From: Candidatus Altimarinota bacterium
Lineage (GTDB): Bacteria; Patescibacteriota; Gracilibacteria; BD1-5; UBA6164
Assembly: GCA_028692735.1 (NCBI GenBank)
Contig: JAQUWS010000012.1
Span: forward strand, 1 to 32,317
DNA: 32,317 nucleotides
Direction of reading: 5' to 3'
In this document: positions 1-8,402 of the stretch, piece after piece
How positions within the stretch are numbered: the stretch's first letter is position 1
Layout: every line of letters starts with the position of its first letter
The notes under the pieces: generated by a model
Told to the model about the DNA's origin: nothing
Database searches by the model: none
What the model saw: only the letters and a program-made list of their open reading frames with translations
Translations under genes and position numbers: made by a program

Positions 1-656
1 CAGTGATGTATGTGGATTTGATGGGGTTGGAGAAAACCTTGATAATTGTATTTAATTGATATAGTGCAACAAGATACTGAGAAGTAGATAGAAAAGATAG
101 GTGGCAAACCTCTTTATGAGAAAATATAGTTAATTATTATGATGACTCTGTTCGTGAATCATTTGATAAATCATACAATTCATCAATAGATATTAAACAG
201 TATGAATCATGACTAATTTTTTCAACTGTAGGAATGGCAAGAAATTATGTATTAGATAACAAGGATAAATATGATAAATATATTATAATTGGGCATAGTT
301 TGTGAGCTGATAATGCTGTAGAGTTAGCAAATTCTTTAGATGAAGATAATATTAAAATAAATTTACTTTTAACAATAGATTTACAAGCTGTTTATGATAC
401 AACAACAGTTAATGATAATACACTAAAAGCTGTTAATTATTATCAAACAAATTCTTCATCAATCGTTAACTGAGCAGAGTTAAATATAGATAAAAATAAT
501 ACAATCACTAATTTAAGCAATAATGAAATAAATTCTTCTTGTGATTTGTATGCTTGTGATTATTTTCATCAATGAGAAAAATTTTGACATACTTATTTAG
601 ATGATAAATTGGAGAATCAAATTAAATCACAAATAAATAATATTATTAATTATTAA
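1..656 (+). CDS. Alpha/beta-hydrolase (lipase-like) protein, 5' partial
   Basis: The frame enters at base 3 and runs 217 residues to TAA at 654-656 with UGA read as Gly. A short strand (LIIVFNGYSA) is followed at about residues 92-105 by the nucleophile-elbow motif IIIGHSLGADNAVE. GHSLG fits the lipase consensus GxSxG, with Ser99 as candidate nucleophile. A downstream LLTIDLQ strand offers a possible Asp and GHTYLDD near the C-terminus a possible His. This suggests a serine hydrolase of the alpha/beta fold, but the substrate cannot be told. The window begins inside or just before the gene, so the true start is unknown; ATG codons at 6 and 21 are in frame. The next gene follows after 3 bases, so the two are probably co-transcribed. 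The fold call is fairly sure, the catalytic Asp and His are guesses. Confidence 0.6.
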
Positions 657-659
657 ATT

Positions 660-1253
660 ATGAAAAAAATTATATATGTGCTTTTTTTTATATTTGCAGG
701 TTTAATATTTCCATATCTATGAATATTAAGTTTCTCAGATATTGATATAAATAAACTATACATATTATTCCTTGTATTATATTTATTTTCTTGGGTTATC
801 CCATTAATAATTTTTGGAAAGGATATAAATTTAAAATTTATAATAAAAATTATATTTATAAATATAATTTTGTTTTATTTTTTAATTTTAAGTGTATCTT
901 TATTGTTTGACTTTTTTAATGATAATCCAAATAAAAAAATAGATAATCAAAGTATGACTTATTTCAGCCATATAAATATTATACTTTCACAGGAAAAAAA
1001 TATTGAAATCAATAATATCATTGAATATAACATAAAATATAAAGAATGAATAAAGCCTTATAAACACTGTTATTATCTTTCAAAAATTGATAACTGAAAA
1101 TGATATATATTTGCATTTAAATATGAATCAAAAGAAAATATAAATAAAAATGGAAAAGATTACTTTATATACAAAAGTATCCCAGATTACAAAATAACAA
1201 CCGACGAAATGTCTAAAATCCAAGAAACAATAAATAAAGATTGTTCAGAGTAA
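660..1253 (+). CDS. Hypothetical membrane protein, 197 aa
   Basis: I do not recognise the family. Three hydrophobic stretches at about residues 4-24, 33-53 and 60-82 look like membrane segments; the first could instead be an uncleaved signal anchor. The C-terminal half (about 85-197) is polar, rich in Lys, Asn and Ile, and carries two cysteines (in KHCYYLS and NKDCSE). The start ATG lies 3 bases after the stop of the hydrolase gene, which suggests an operon, and there is no Shine-Dalgarno-like sequence. A stretch of 140 bases without a gene follows, ending in the promoter of the next gene. It may partner the upstream hydrolase at the membrane, but only gene order supports that. Confidence 0.7.
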
Positions 1254-1336
1254 AAACCTAATAATCAAGAAAATTCATATAATATCCTAAAGAATATTTT
1301 TTGATAAATCCCTCCCTCTCTCTCAACTAAATCCAT

Positions 1337-1393
1337 TTGACAAATTATAATAAATAAGTATAAACTAAAGCTAATTAATTTATACTTATTTAT
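1337..1393 (+). promoter_or_regulatory. Promoter with inverted repeat over the -10
   Basis: TTGACA (1337-1342) and TATAAA (1359-1364) are separated by 16 bp. A perfect 15-bp inverted repeat has its left arm at 1350-1364, ending on the -10, and its right arm at 1379-1393, ending on the base before the ATG at 1394. The 14-bp centre holds the probable transcription start. Because the left arm lies upstream of the start, this is more likely a DNA operator than an RNA hairpin. Confidence 0.55.
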
Positions 1394-2158
1394 ATGAATA
1401 GAGAAAACAATATACTAGCTCACTTAAAGGAAATAAAATCATTAGAAACTGAATCAAAAGTTATAATAAACTGGTTAGATGAAGTAAAAAGGATTGTACA
1501 AATACTTATTGACATAAAAAACATAGAAACTTCATGAATAGAGATTTTTCAAGAAATTTATGATTTCTTAGATACCTTTAAAAAATGATTAAATAAAGTT
1601 AAAAAATCAGTCAAAAAATCACTTATAGATTCATGATACACTCTTAATCAACAAGAAGAATGAAAGGTGTTTATTTCAAGAGAAAATTTAAAAACTATAA
1701 AATGAATTACCATAGAGAATATAGAAGTAGAGATTTCATTTATTACAAAAGAACTTGACTTAATTCTAGGTAAATTGATAGAACTAAAAAATCACTCTAT
1801 TTGAAGTAAAGGATATAACAAATTAGTTTCAGGTTTAAAACTAAGTATTTATTGAAAAACATGATGTATGTTTCTCTTAAAACGTAGTAAAGACAGATTA
1901 TTTTCAGTAAAAGCATACAATGATAAAAATAAAAATATACTTAAAAAATATGAAGAGATACTGAATAATCTTATAAAGTTTTTAGATGATTTAAGTATAA
2001 TTGATGATAACAAAAACACTGATGAAGAACAATTTGATATTAATGAAAATACTTGATTAAATGCCGAAGAAGAAATTAGATTTAAGATTTGAGAAGTAGC
2101 TGACTTATTAGTAGATAATTTTCCAGAAGAAAAAATTAAAGAAATCATGAAAAAATAA
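1394..2158 (+). CDS. Hypothetical helical protein, 254 aa
   Basis: The family is not recognised. With UGA as Gly the frame is open for 254 residues. The composition (Lys, Glu, Ile, Leu, Asn) predicts mostly alpha-helix, with likely coiled-coil at about 10-75 and 160-200; an acidic Asp/Glu/Asn linker follows at about 200-220. There is no signal peptide or membrane segment, so it is probably cytoplasmic. It begins right after an inverted repeat that overlaps its promoter, and the sigma-like gene starts 18 bases downstream. The N-terminus (LKEIKSLETESKVI) resembles that of the 299-aa protein two genes on (LKSHLQERESLDIESKKVI), so the two may be distant paralogues; this rests on visual alignment only. 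Confidence 0.7.
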
Positions 2159-2176
2159 TTTAGAAAGACCCCAATT

Positions 2177-3298
2177 ATGAATAAAGAAATAGATTACAAA
2201 GTTTTTGATTGATTATATACTCAGAGTTGAAAATCATTAGAAATGAGAAAAAAATTAAAACTAAAAAGGTGTTCAAACTATGCTTTAGCTTCTTTTATTT
2301 ATTTTATCTCAAATAATGTCTACAATATAGTATCTAAAAAAAATGAAGATTTTAGAGAAACCTATAAAAGGGAAGAATTGATACTTGAAGACGCTAAAAA
2401 TGAGTTTATCAATAGAATAAAACCTACTTTATCAAATTTATTAGATGAAAGAAAAGAATTAAATTTGCAAGAAATAAATTTATCAGAGCTAAGTTCACTG
2501 ATTAAAAATAATTTGGAATATGTACTTGAAATGTTTTTATGAAGTGATTTTCATATGGTAGAACCAGAAAAATGACAATACTTTAAACAAGAATTTTTTG
2601 TTCCGTGATTATGAAAAATAAATTTCAGAAAAGAAATAAGAAATCCATGAAAATCAAAAGATGCATATATCCCAATGGAACTTAAAAAAGCTTTTTTAAA
2701 TTCATTTATTGAAGAATTTTTTAGAGGATTACTTATTCCTTCATGAAAAAGAAAAGATAGAATCCCATCTATCTTAGAAAACTTAAATAAAATAAAAAAC
2801 AGAGAAATATCAAAACAAGATATAGAAAATTACAAAAAAATAGTAAATTTTTGTATAAAAAAATCATGAATTAATTTTAGAAATTACGAAAGGGAAGATT
2901 ACTTACAAGATTGACTTTTAGTTATATCTAAAGCATTAAAAAAATTCAAATGAAAATGATTTTCTACACTAGAAAATTATTTGTATATAGTTGTATGAAA
3001 CTATTTCAAGGATTTAAAAAAATACCATTTTGCAAGAAAAAGAATGTGAGATGAAATAAGAACCTTTAGGATGTGAGATAGTGATAATTTGTTTATTGAT
3101 GAATTTTCATTTGAAGTTTGGAAATTATTATGAAGTAGGGAAGCTTGAGATGATATATGATATGTATCACCAGTTGCACTATACCCTATTATGACAAAGG
3201 AATTAAAAAAAATAGATGCTATATTTACTGAAAATATATGAAATCCTCTAGTATCAACATATTACGAACCAGATAAGGAGATAGAAGTTCCTTTTTAA
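2177..3298 (+). CDS. Protein with sigma-70 region-2-like segment
   Basis: 373 residues. Residues about 238-290 contain REDYLQDG, KALKKFKGKGFST and ENYLYIVVGNYFKDLKK. This follows the order and spacing of sigma-70 region 2: the D-x-x-Q-E/D-G turn, the K-A-x-x-K-F helix, the F-S-T turn and the aromatic -10-recognition helix. The first 230 residues are helical and unrecognised. After region 2 there are only about 80 residues and I see no helix-turn-helix that could serve as region 4, so -35 recognition would be missing or done by an unknown fold. It could be a divergent sigma factor, a phage-type sigma or a DNA-binding protein that reused the fold. It lies 18 bases after the helical 254-aa gene, so probably in its operon. 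The similarity is convincing by eye but unverified. Confidence 0.5.
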
Positions 3299-3315
3299 AA
3301 ATATATATATTGTTA

Positions 3316-3362
3316 TTGACAAATAAAAAATAATAATTATATATAATAAGATATTATTATTT
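3316..3362 (+). promoter_or_regulatory. Promoter flanked by A/T inverted repeat
   Basis: TTGACA (3316-3321), a 16-bp spacer and TATATA (3338-3343) precede the 299-aa gene. The arms AAATAATAAT (3328-3337) and ATTATTATTT (3353-3362) are perfectly complementary and bracket the -10. Both arms are pure A/T in an AT-rich genome, so the repeat is weaker evidence than those at 1350 and 12084. Confidence 0.45.
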
Positions 3363-3372
3363 AAACAAGTAT

Positions 3373-4272
3373 ATGGAACAATTAACAAACTTAAAATCAC
3401 ATTTACAAGAAAGAGAATCACTAGATATAGAATCAAAAAAAGTGATATGAAAATTAGCATTATTAAAAAATTTAGTATGACAAATTATAGATAAAACAGC
3501 TATAAGTGAAGAGTTAAACAAGTTGTTTAATAGTTTTAGAGATATTGTAAAAGAGTTTAGAAGACTACATGATGAAGCAAGATGAGAAATCACATGAACA
3601 ATATCAGAAGCTTTGATGTCATTACCTTGAGATCAAAAAAGAACATTGGTTATTGATAGAGATGATATGGCAAAAATTAACAATGAGATATTCAGAGAAC
3701 TAAACGGAGAATTTTTGTGAATTTTAGATAATATTGAAGAAAAATTAACTAAATTAAGTCAATTAGATGCCAATTCAAAAGAATATCAAGAAGTTAAGCA
3801 AAATTTAGATTACTTGCTGTTTTGAATAAAAGAAGTAAATTATAATTGATTTTTTAGTTATAAAACAACACTTGATAATAATTTTTTAAACCAACAACAC
3901 TTTAAAAAACACAAGTTTCAAACAGAAGCTCCAAAACTTATAAAAAAAGTTTTTAAAAATTGAGATAAAGATGCATTATTAAGCATTATATGTGATTATA
4001 TTGAGGCTAAGTTTAAAATAGATAATGTAGAACTATACAAAGATATGTATGAAAAAACTAAAGAGATTATGTTTTTTTTAAAATCACTCAATATTGTTAA
4101 TGAAATTTCAGAAGTAAAACAAGAAGAAAAGCAAATTGATCTATGAGTACAAATAAAAACTTTAATAGATGAAATATCTACAATGGTAGCAAATAAGTTA
4201 CCAGAAAAAGAACAAATAACACTAATAGAGACCATAAATGAATTCAATAAATGAGAGAGAAATAATTGATAA
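3373..4272 (+). CDS. Hypothetical helical protein, 299 aa
   Basis: Not recognised. The protein is predicted to be almost wholly helical with long charged amphipathic stretches (about 10-75, 100-160 and 215-290), no signal peptide and no membrane segment. A short beta-like piece, TLVIDRDDM, lies near residue 90. Its N-terminal pattern resembles the 254-aa protein encoded at 1394-2158, suggesting a small family in this locus. It has its own promoter 30-50 bases upstream, and its last 35 bases overlap the start of the protease gene in another frame, so the two are probably translated from one message. It may be a scaffold or coiled-coil partner, but nothing in the sequence shows a function. Confidence 0.7.
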
Positions 4273-4978
4273 TAATACAAAGGAAAATAGATGTTCTATA
4301 AACAAATATATAGGATATCTTAAGAAAAGTGTTTTTATTATTTTACTTTCAGTATGAATTTCATCTATATCAGAAGCAAAAGAACCTTTAAAATCATGAT
4401 TTTATAGAATCCCAATAAACCAAAATTATAAATTACTTGAATCAAAAAAAATATGAAATCCATGAATACATATAATAAAAGGAGTAAATAAAGCAAACCC
4501 ATTTGAATCAAAAAATTGTAATTATTCATATGTTGAAATAGATTGAAAAATTTATAAACTTTGAGCAAAACATTGTGAAAGTATTTATTGAGTAAATAAA
4601 TATGCTATAAGAGATTATGATTTGGTATTAAAAGAAGCCTGATATAAAGAGTATACGGGTTGATTTTTTAATACATCAAAAGATTCTTTGAATAAACATA
4701 TATGAAATAATTTAAAAGTCGTAGGATGTATATGAAATGAGGAAAACTGTTTTGAGATAAACTGAGTACTTATATCTTTATATATAGACAATACAAATGG
4801 GATTTTTTCATGATATATGAAAGTTAATTCAGATATTTTTAATAAAATAGAAAAATTTTATTGAGTTGATTGATTGAGTTGATCTCCAGTTTTTGATGAA
4901 AATTGAAAAGTACTTTGAGTTATGGCATGATATATCAAAGAGTCAGGAACTATTTCAATCAGCTTTCTAAATAAATAA
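4238..4978 (+). CDS. Membrane-anchored chymotrypsin-like serine protease
   Basis: 246 residues. A charged N-terminus of 30 residues precedes a hydrophobic segment (about 31-46, SVFIILLSVGISSISEA), either a signal anchor or a signal peptide with an ISEA-type end. The mature part shows the S1-like set: LGAKHC (His112, like the TAAHC motif), RDYDLVL (candidate Asp128), and DGLSGSPVFDENGKVLGV, where Ser214 sits in GxSG followed by the usual P-V-x-D-x-x-G-x-V-x-G-V strand. His and Asp are closer than in trypsin, so the Asp assignment is tentative. Cysteines at 94, 113, 164 and 171 could form disulphides outside the cell. The only in-frame ATG that covers the signal region is at 4238, inside the upstream gene; an ATG at 4291 is out of frame. 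Confidence 0.65.
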
Positions 4979-4979
4979 G

Positions 4980-5006
4980 TTGACAAAAAAAGTTTTTATT
5001 TATACT
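4980..5006 (+). promoter_or_regulatory. Promoter of the 182-aa gene
   Basis: TTGACA (4980-4985) and TATACT (5001-5006) with a 15-bp spacer lie just after the protease stop, 28 bases before the next ATG. No inverted repeat is seen around this -10. Confidence 0.5.
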
Positions 5007-5033
5007 AAGCAAGTTATTTTATAATAATCAAAA

Positions 5034-5582
5034 ATGAACGAAAAAAGAATAGAACAACAAGAACAAAAAGAACAAAAAGAATTAATTTTAGATGAAACTT
5101 TTATCTTACTAGAAAATTTGCTAAAAAAGATTATATTTACAGAAAATAATCAAATTATAGAACATACATATTTTACTCCAAAAATAGATGAAGAATTAGC
5201 ATGAAAATTGAATAATTTATATGAAAGAGTAAAAGATGCGGCGATTTCATGATTAGATAAAGATAATAGAGTTATCTATATACTTGTAGAAAATATAAAA
5301 AAACATATTGATTCACTAAATACTATAGATGATTTAAATACTTTTGAGCGTGAATTAAAGACGAAAATACATACATTTATGTTTTGACATGAAAAGTGAA
5401 ATAATAAAAAACATTTTATGATTATGACTCCAAATGTTTTTGATTCTTTTATTGTACCCATTTTGAGTAAGTTATGAGAAAGAAAATGGGGTGTAAATTT
5501 TTTAAATGAAATCTCATCGGAAGTTTTAAATATGGTTGATGCTGTAAAAAAGAAAGTTGCTTGAAATACTTCACTCCAATAA
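5034..5582 (+). CDS. Hypothetical protein, 182 aa
   Basis: Not recognised. The start is Glu/Gln/Lys-rich (RIEQQEQKEQKELI), then a helical region to about 110, a Lys/His-rich turn (FGHEKGNNKKHF) near 120-131, and a C-terminal helix-rich part (SFIVPILSKLGERKWGVNFL). There is no signal or membrane segment. The helix followed by a basic aromatic segment loosely recalls the 254-aa protein at 1394 (CMFLLKRSKDRLFSV), so it may belong to the same local family; this is a weak impression. It has its own promoter and ends in a strong bidirectional terminator shared with the convergent repeat-protein gene. Confidence 0.65.
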
Positions 5583-5615
5583 AAAAAATACTAAATTTAA
5601 TTTAGTATTTTTTTT
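5581..5615. terminator. Bidirectional terminator
   Basis: A 15-bp stem (5581-5595 with 5601-5615, core AATACTAAA/TTTAGTATT) and a 5-base loop carry A-runs on the left and T-runs on the right. It lies between two convergent genes whose stops are at 5582 and 5624, so it can end transcription from both sides. Confidence 0.8.
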
Positions 5616-5623
5616 GTATTTCT

Positions 5624-5827
5624 TTAAAGCGTTTGTAGAACTTGATCTTTTACATCTCAAACAACATTTTGAGGAATAATTTGAGTAAACATTTTTCAAC
5701 CTTTTCAAATATGCATTTTATTTCATTCACAAGTATTAATTTCTCATTGAGGAGTAATTTTAGTAAACATTGCTCAGTCACCTAAAATATGCATTACATT
5801 TCATTCACAAGTTGGATAAGTTTTCAT
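5624..5827 (-). CDS. 67-aa protein of two 26-aa repeats
   Basis: The protein consists of two near-identical 26-residue units at residues 6-31 and 32-57, then a 10-residue tail. Each unit follows the pattern TCEGN-x-MHI-x(5)-MFT-x-I-x-PQ, so each has one Cys, one His and one Glu at fixed places. The glycines in CEGN are UGA codons. The DNA of the units is also similar, which suggests recent duplication. There is no signal peptide. The paired Cys/His could bind metal, but two of each is few and this is a guess. A promoter with an inverted repeat lies just upstream. I do not recognise the family. Confidence 0.65.
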
Positions 5828-5855
5828 AATTTAGTAATATAAAACAATAAAAAAA

Positions 5856-5896
5856 TAAATTGTAAAATATCCTATTTACAATTTAAATTATGTCAA
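5856..5896 (-). promoter_or_regulatory. Reverse promoter with inverted repeat
   Basis: On the reverse strand TTGACA (5896-5891) and TAGGAT (5874-5869) are separated by 16 bp. The -10 lies in the 8-bp centre between complementary 11-bp arms (5856-5866 and 5875-5885; AAATTGTAAA against TTTACAATTT). It serves the 67-aa repeat protein. The geometry recalls the promoters at 1337 and 12062. Confidence 0.5.
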
Positions 5897-5913
5897 AAGA
5901 AAAATAAAAAAAA

Positions 5914-6501
5914 TTATTTTAGAAAATAAAATTTACTTTTTGGTCTAAATTTTTTTGTTAGTATTCAACTATAGTATCTAAGTTTTCAGAAAAATCATCT
6001 TCTTCTATGCAACATATAAATAGAAGAAATTATAGAAAATATAAGTAAAGCATTTGTTATACTTCAACTTATTGAATATCAAACAACTGTGTAATAAAGA
6101 TAATATATAGTAACAAGAAGATAAACTATTCTTAAACTAATTCATTCCATAAAAAATGCAGCAGATAGAGATGTAATAGAACATAATGTGAATAAATAAT
6201 TTAAAGGATCTCAGTTTCAAGTCAATAATCAAATTATTCAATAAAATATAGCAAATATTAAAAAAGCATAAATATTATTTTTAAATTTTATAACTGCAAG
6301 ATTTTTTGATACATCAACAAAATTTATAAGTGATGCTGTAAATAATCAAATTCAATAAAAATGAAATCAATAAAAAAGAGATCATATAGCAAGAAGTAAA
6401 AACATCCTTTTATCTTCTGTTTCAATAAAAGATAGTACAATAAACAGAAGTCAAATAGTTCAGAAAAGTTCCCAACTAATTCTTAATCAATCTATTATCA
6501 T
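5914..6501 (-). CDS. YgjV-like inner membrane protein
   Basis: 195 residues with six or so hydrophobic helices and a basic C-terminal tail (HRRRGFFGKLRYY, then KKFRPKSK). The pattern matches the YgjV family of bacterial inner membrane proteins, whose usual length is about 180: LLLAIGSLFYGFHFYGIG, then TASLINFV, a middle FTLCSITSL and a late LRIVYLLVTIYYLYY. The function of that family is not established. The start ATG at 6501 (MIIDGLRISWELFGTIG) gives a full first helix. Both neighbours on the + strand face away or converge, so it is probably a single-gene unit or shares read-through with the 67-aa gene downstream, 87 bases on. Confidence 0.65.
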
Positions 6502-6535
6502 AAATTACTAGTTAATAAATATTTTATTTATAAAA

Positions 6536-6564
6536 ATTATAACATAAGAAAAAAATAATTACAA
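6536..6564 (-). promoter_or_regulatory. Possible promoter of the YgjV-like gene
   Basis: On the reverse strand TTGTAA (6564-6559), a 17-bp spacer and TATAAT (6541-6536) stand 35 bases before the ATG at 6501. The rest of the 163-base gap between the divergent genes is AT-rich with nothing else recognised. Confidence 0.4.
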
Positions 6565-6664
6565 ATAATGATATAAAACATGTCAATTTAAAAATATTAT
6601 TTAATTTGATTAATTTATGAAAAAATAGATAATAAATATAAATTTTTATTTTTAATGAAAAGTT

Positions 6665-8356
6665 ATGAAAAATAATAATCTAGAATCTAGAATGCAGAAT
6701 ATAGAATTCAGAATAATGACAAAAGATAAAAGACTAAACTTTCTAAACAATAAATTCTGTCAACTAAATTCCACAAAAAAAGCTTTTACATTGGTTGAAT
6801 TAATTGTAACAATTGTAATTATAATTATATTAGGTGCTGTTTCATTTATTTCATTTACATGATATGTTCAAAATTCAAGAGATAGTGCAAGAATAGCTGA
6901 TATAAGTAATATAAGAAAAAATTTGGAGTTACTTATGGTTACCTCATGAAAATATCCTCTTCCAGATTGACCAATAAAAGTTACTTACGAGGGAGATTTA
7001 GTTCGGACACAATGAATAGTTTGAGATAATATGATTCATAATCTTAAAAATTTATCAAAAAAACCACTTGATCCAAAAACATGATTAGATTATATCTATT
7101 CAACTACATTTTATCAAACAGAATATGAATTATTATGAGTTTTTGAATGAACTCCATTGACATATAATTCATTTTTACATCAAGCAAATGCAAGATGAAA
7201 AGATAAATATTTTCCAAAAATTGAATGAACTTACAATTGAGTAATTGTAAAAACAACAAACTATATCGTTCCTACTCCAACAATTATCAATGCTGAATTA
7301 CCAATAAACTGAGAAATAGTGTTAGACTCTGAAAGTATTAAATCACAAGTAGTAACTTGATGAGATAATATGGTTGCTTTATGAAATCAAGCTGCTGAAA
7401 CTTGAGCCTTAGATGATTTCAATTTATATGTTTATAGTTGATCTACTACAAATTTAACATATGCTCAGAAACAAGCAATTGCATCAAATATTATTTCTGC
7501 ATATTCTTGAACATCTTTAGTTTGATGAGGTTGATGAACATATAGTGAGATATTATGATCATCAAGCAGTAGTTATGTAAATGTCGTTGATAATTTATTA
7601 TCAGTTAATACCTACATATCATCAAATACTTCAAATTGTAATTGATGAACAAAAGTTTGAGAAAAATATCCTTTAGTAACATATTCTTATCCAAATATAA
7701 ATCATTGAAGAACATGAGTTTGAACATGACAAATTCTTATTACAAATTGAGAAAAAAACTACACTTCTGATATAAAGTGTTATAACTGAGCAACGTATAT
7801 ATCAAATGAAAATGAAAATTTAGTTTGTAATAATTGGCTTTCAGTACCTCCAATATGTAATACCGCTTGATGATATACTTACAGTTCAACATATAAACAA
7901 TGTGTTCACTATAGTACAACACCAGTTCAAAACCCTACAACTTGTAAAGTATATTTATATATTACTTTTAACTCTTTCTGTGCTGACGATTGAAGAGCTT
8001 ACAATTTAACAGTAGCACCTTGATGAAGTGTTTGATGATCACGGTGTCGTTGATTTGTATTTGCTTGATCAAGAGAAGTTCGGGATAGTTTCTCAGTTAA
8101 ATTTGATAACACTTGTACTATAACTTCATATACTATGTGATGATCAACATCTTCAACTTGTAATATATTACCATGAAATAGTGCTACATGTTGGAATCCA
8201 ATAACAAATAATTCTACATATACTTGTCCTGCATGATATTCAATCTATTCTTGAACTTGTAGAAGTAATACTCCAGATTTATATGCAACTCCAACTTGTT
8301 CAAATGGTACATTTGATGCTGATTCGAATTCTTGTAAGTATGTGTCATGTAATTAA
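6665..8356 (+). CDS. Giant type IV pilin-like protein, 563 aa
   Basis: A 39-residue basic leader ending in NSTKKA is followed by the class III prepilin signature FTLVELIVTIVIIIILGAV, with Glu at +5 after the expected cut before Phe. The -1 residue is Ala, not the usual Gly. After the N-terminal helix comes a pseudopilin-like head (ARIADISNIRKNLELLM, LPDG, KKPLDPKTG-Y-Y), as in type II pseudopilins of 130-200 residues. It then runs about 370 residues further in Gly/Ser/Thr/Asn- and Cys-rich sequence with many Cys (for example TCNILPGNSATC and TCPAGYSIYSGTC), probably disulphide-bonded adhesive modules outside the cell. The segment near IxxYSYPNINHGRTGVGTG recurs in the next gene. It is likely a surface or tip pilin; the role in attachment is inference. 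Confidence 0.8.
6683..6717 (+). repeat. Degenerate heptanucleotide repeat in pilin leader
   Basis: Five 7-bp units of the form GAATNNN (GAATCTA, GAATGCA, GAATATA, GAATTCA, GAATAAT) lie in the leader-coding part of the 563-aa pilin gene, before the prepilin cleavage site. Seven is not a multiple of three, so loss or gain of a unit would shift the frame. Confidence 0.75.
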
Positions 8357-8402
8357 AAAAAAGAATAATTAACTCTATTTTTATTTTTATAATTTATAAC
8401 CA

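Noticed and set aside
1350-1393. Inverted repeat read as a terminator of the upstream operon
   Set aside because: It has no T-run in the right place and its left arm contains a -10 at exact distance from TTGACA, with the right arm ending at the next ATG; an operator is more likely.
5624-5827. Repeat protein region as only a nucleotide repeat
   Set aside because: The frame has a good start, conserved residues in both units, a promoter and a terminator, so I kept it as a gene.
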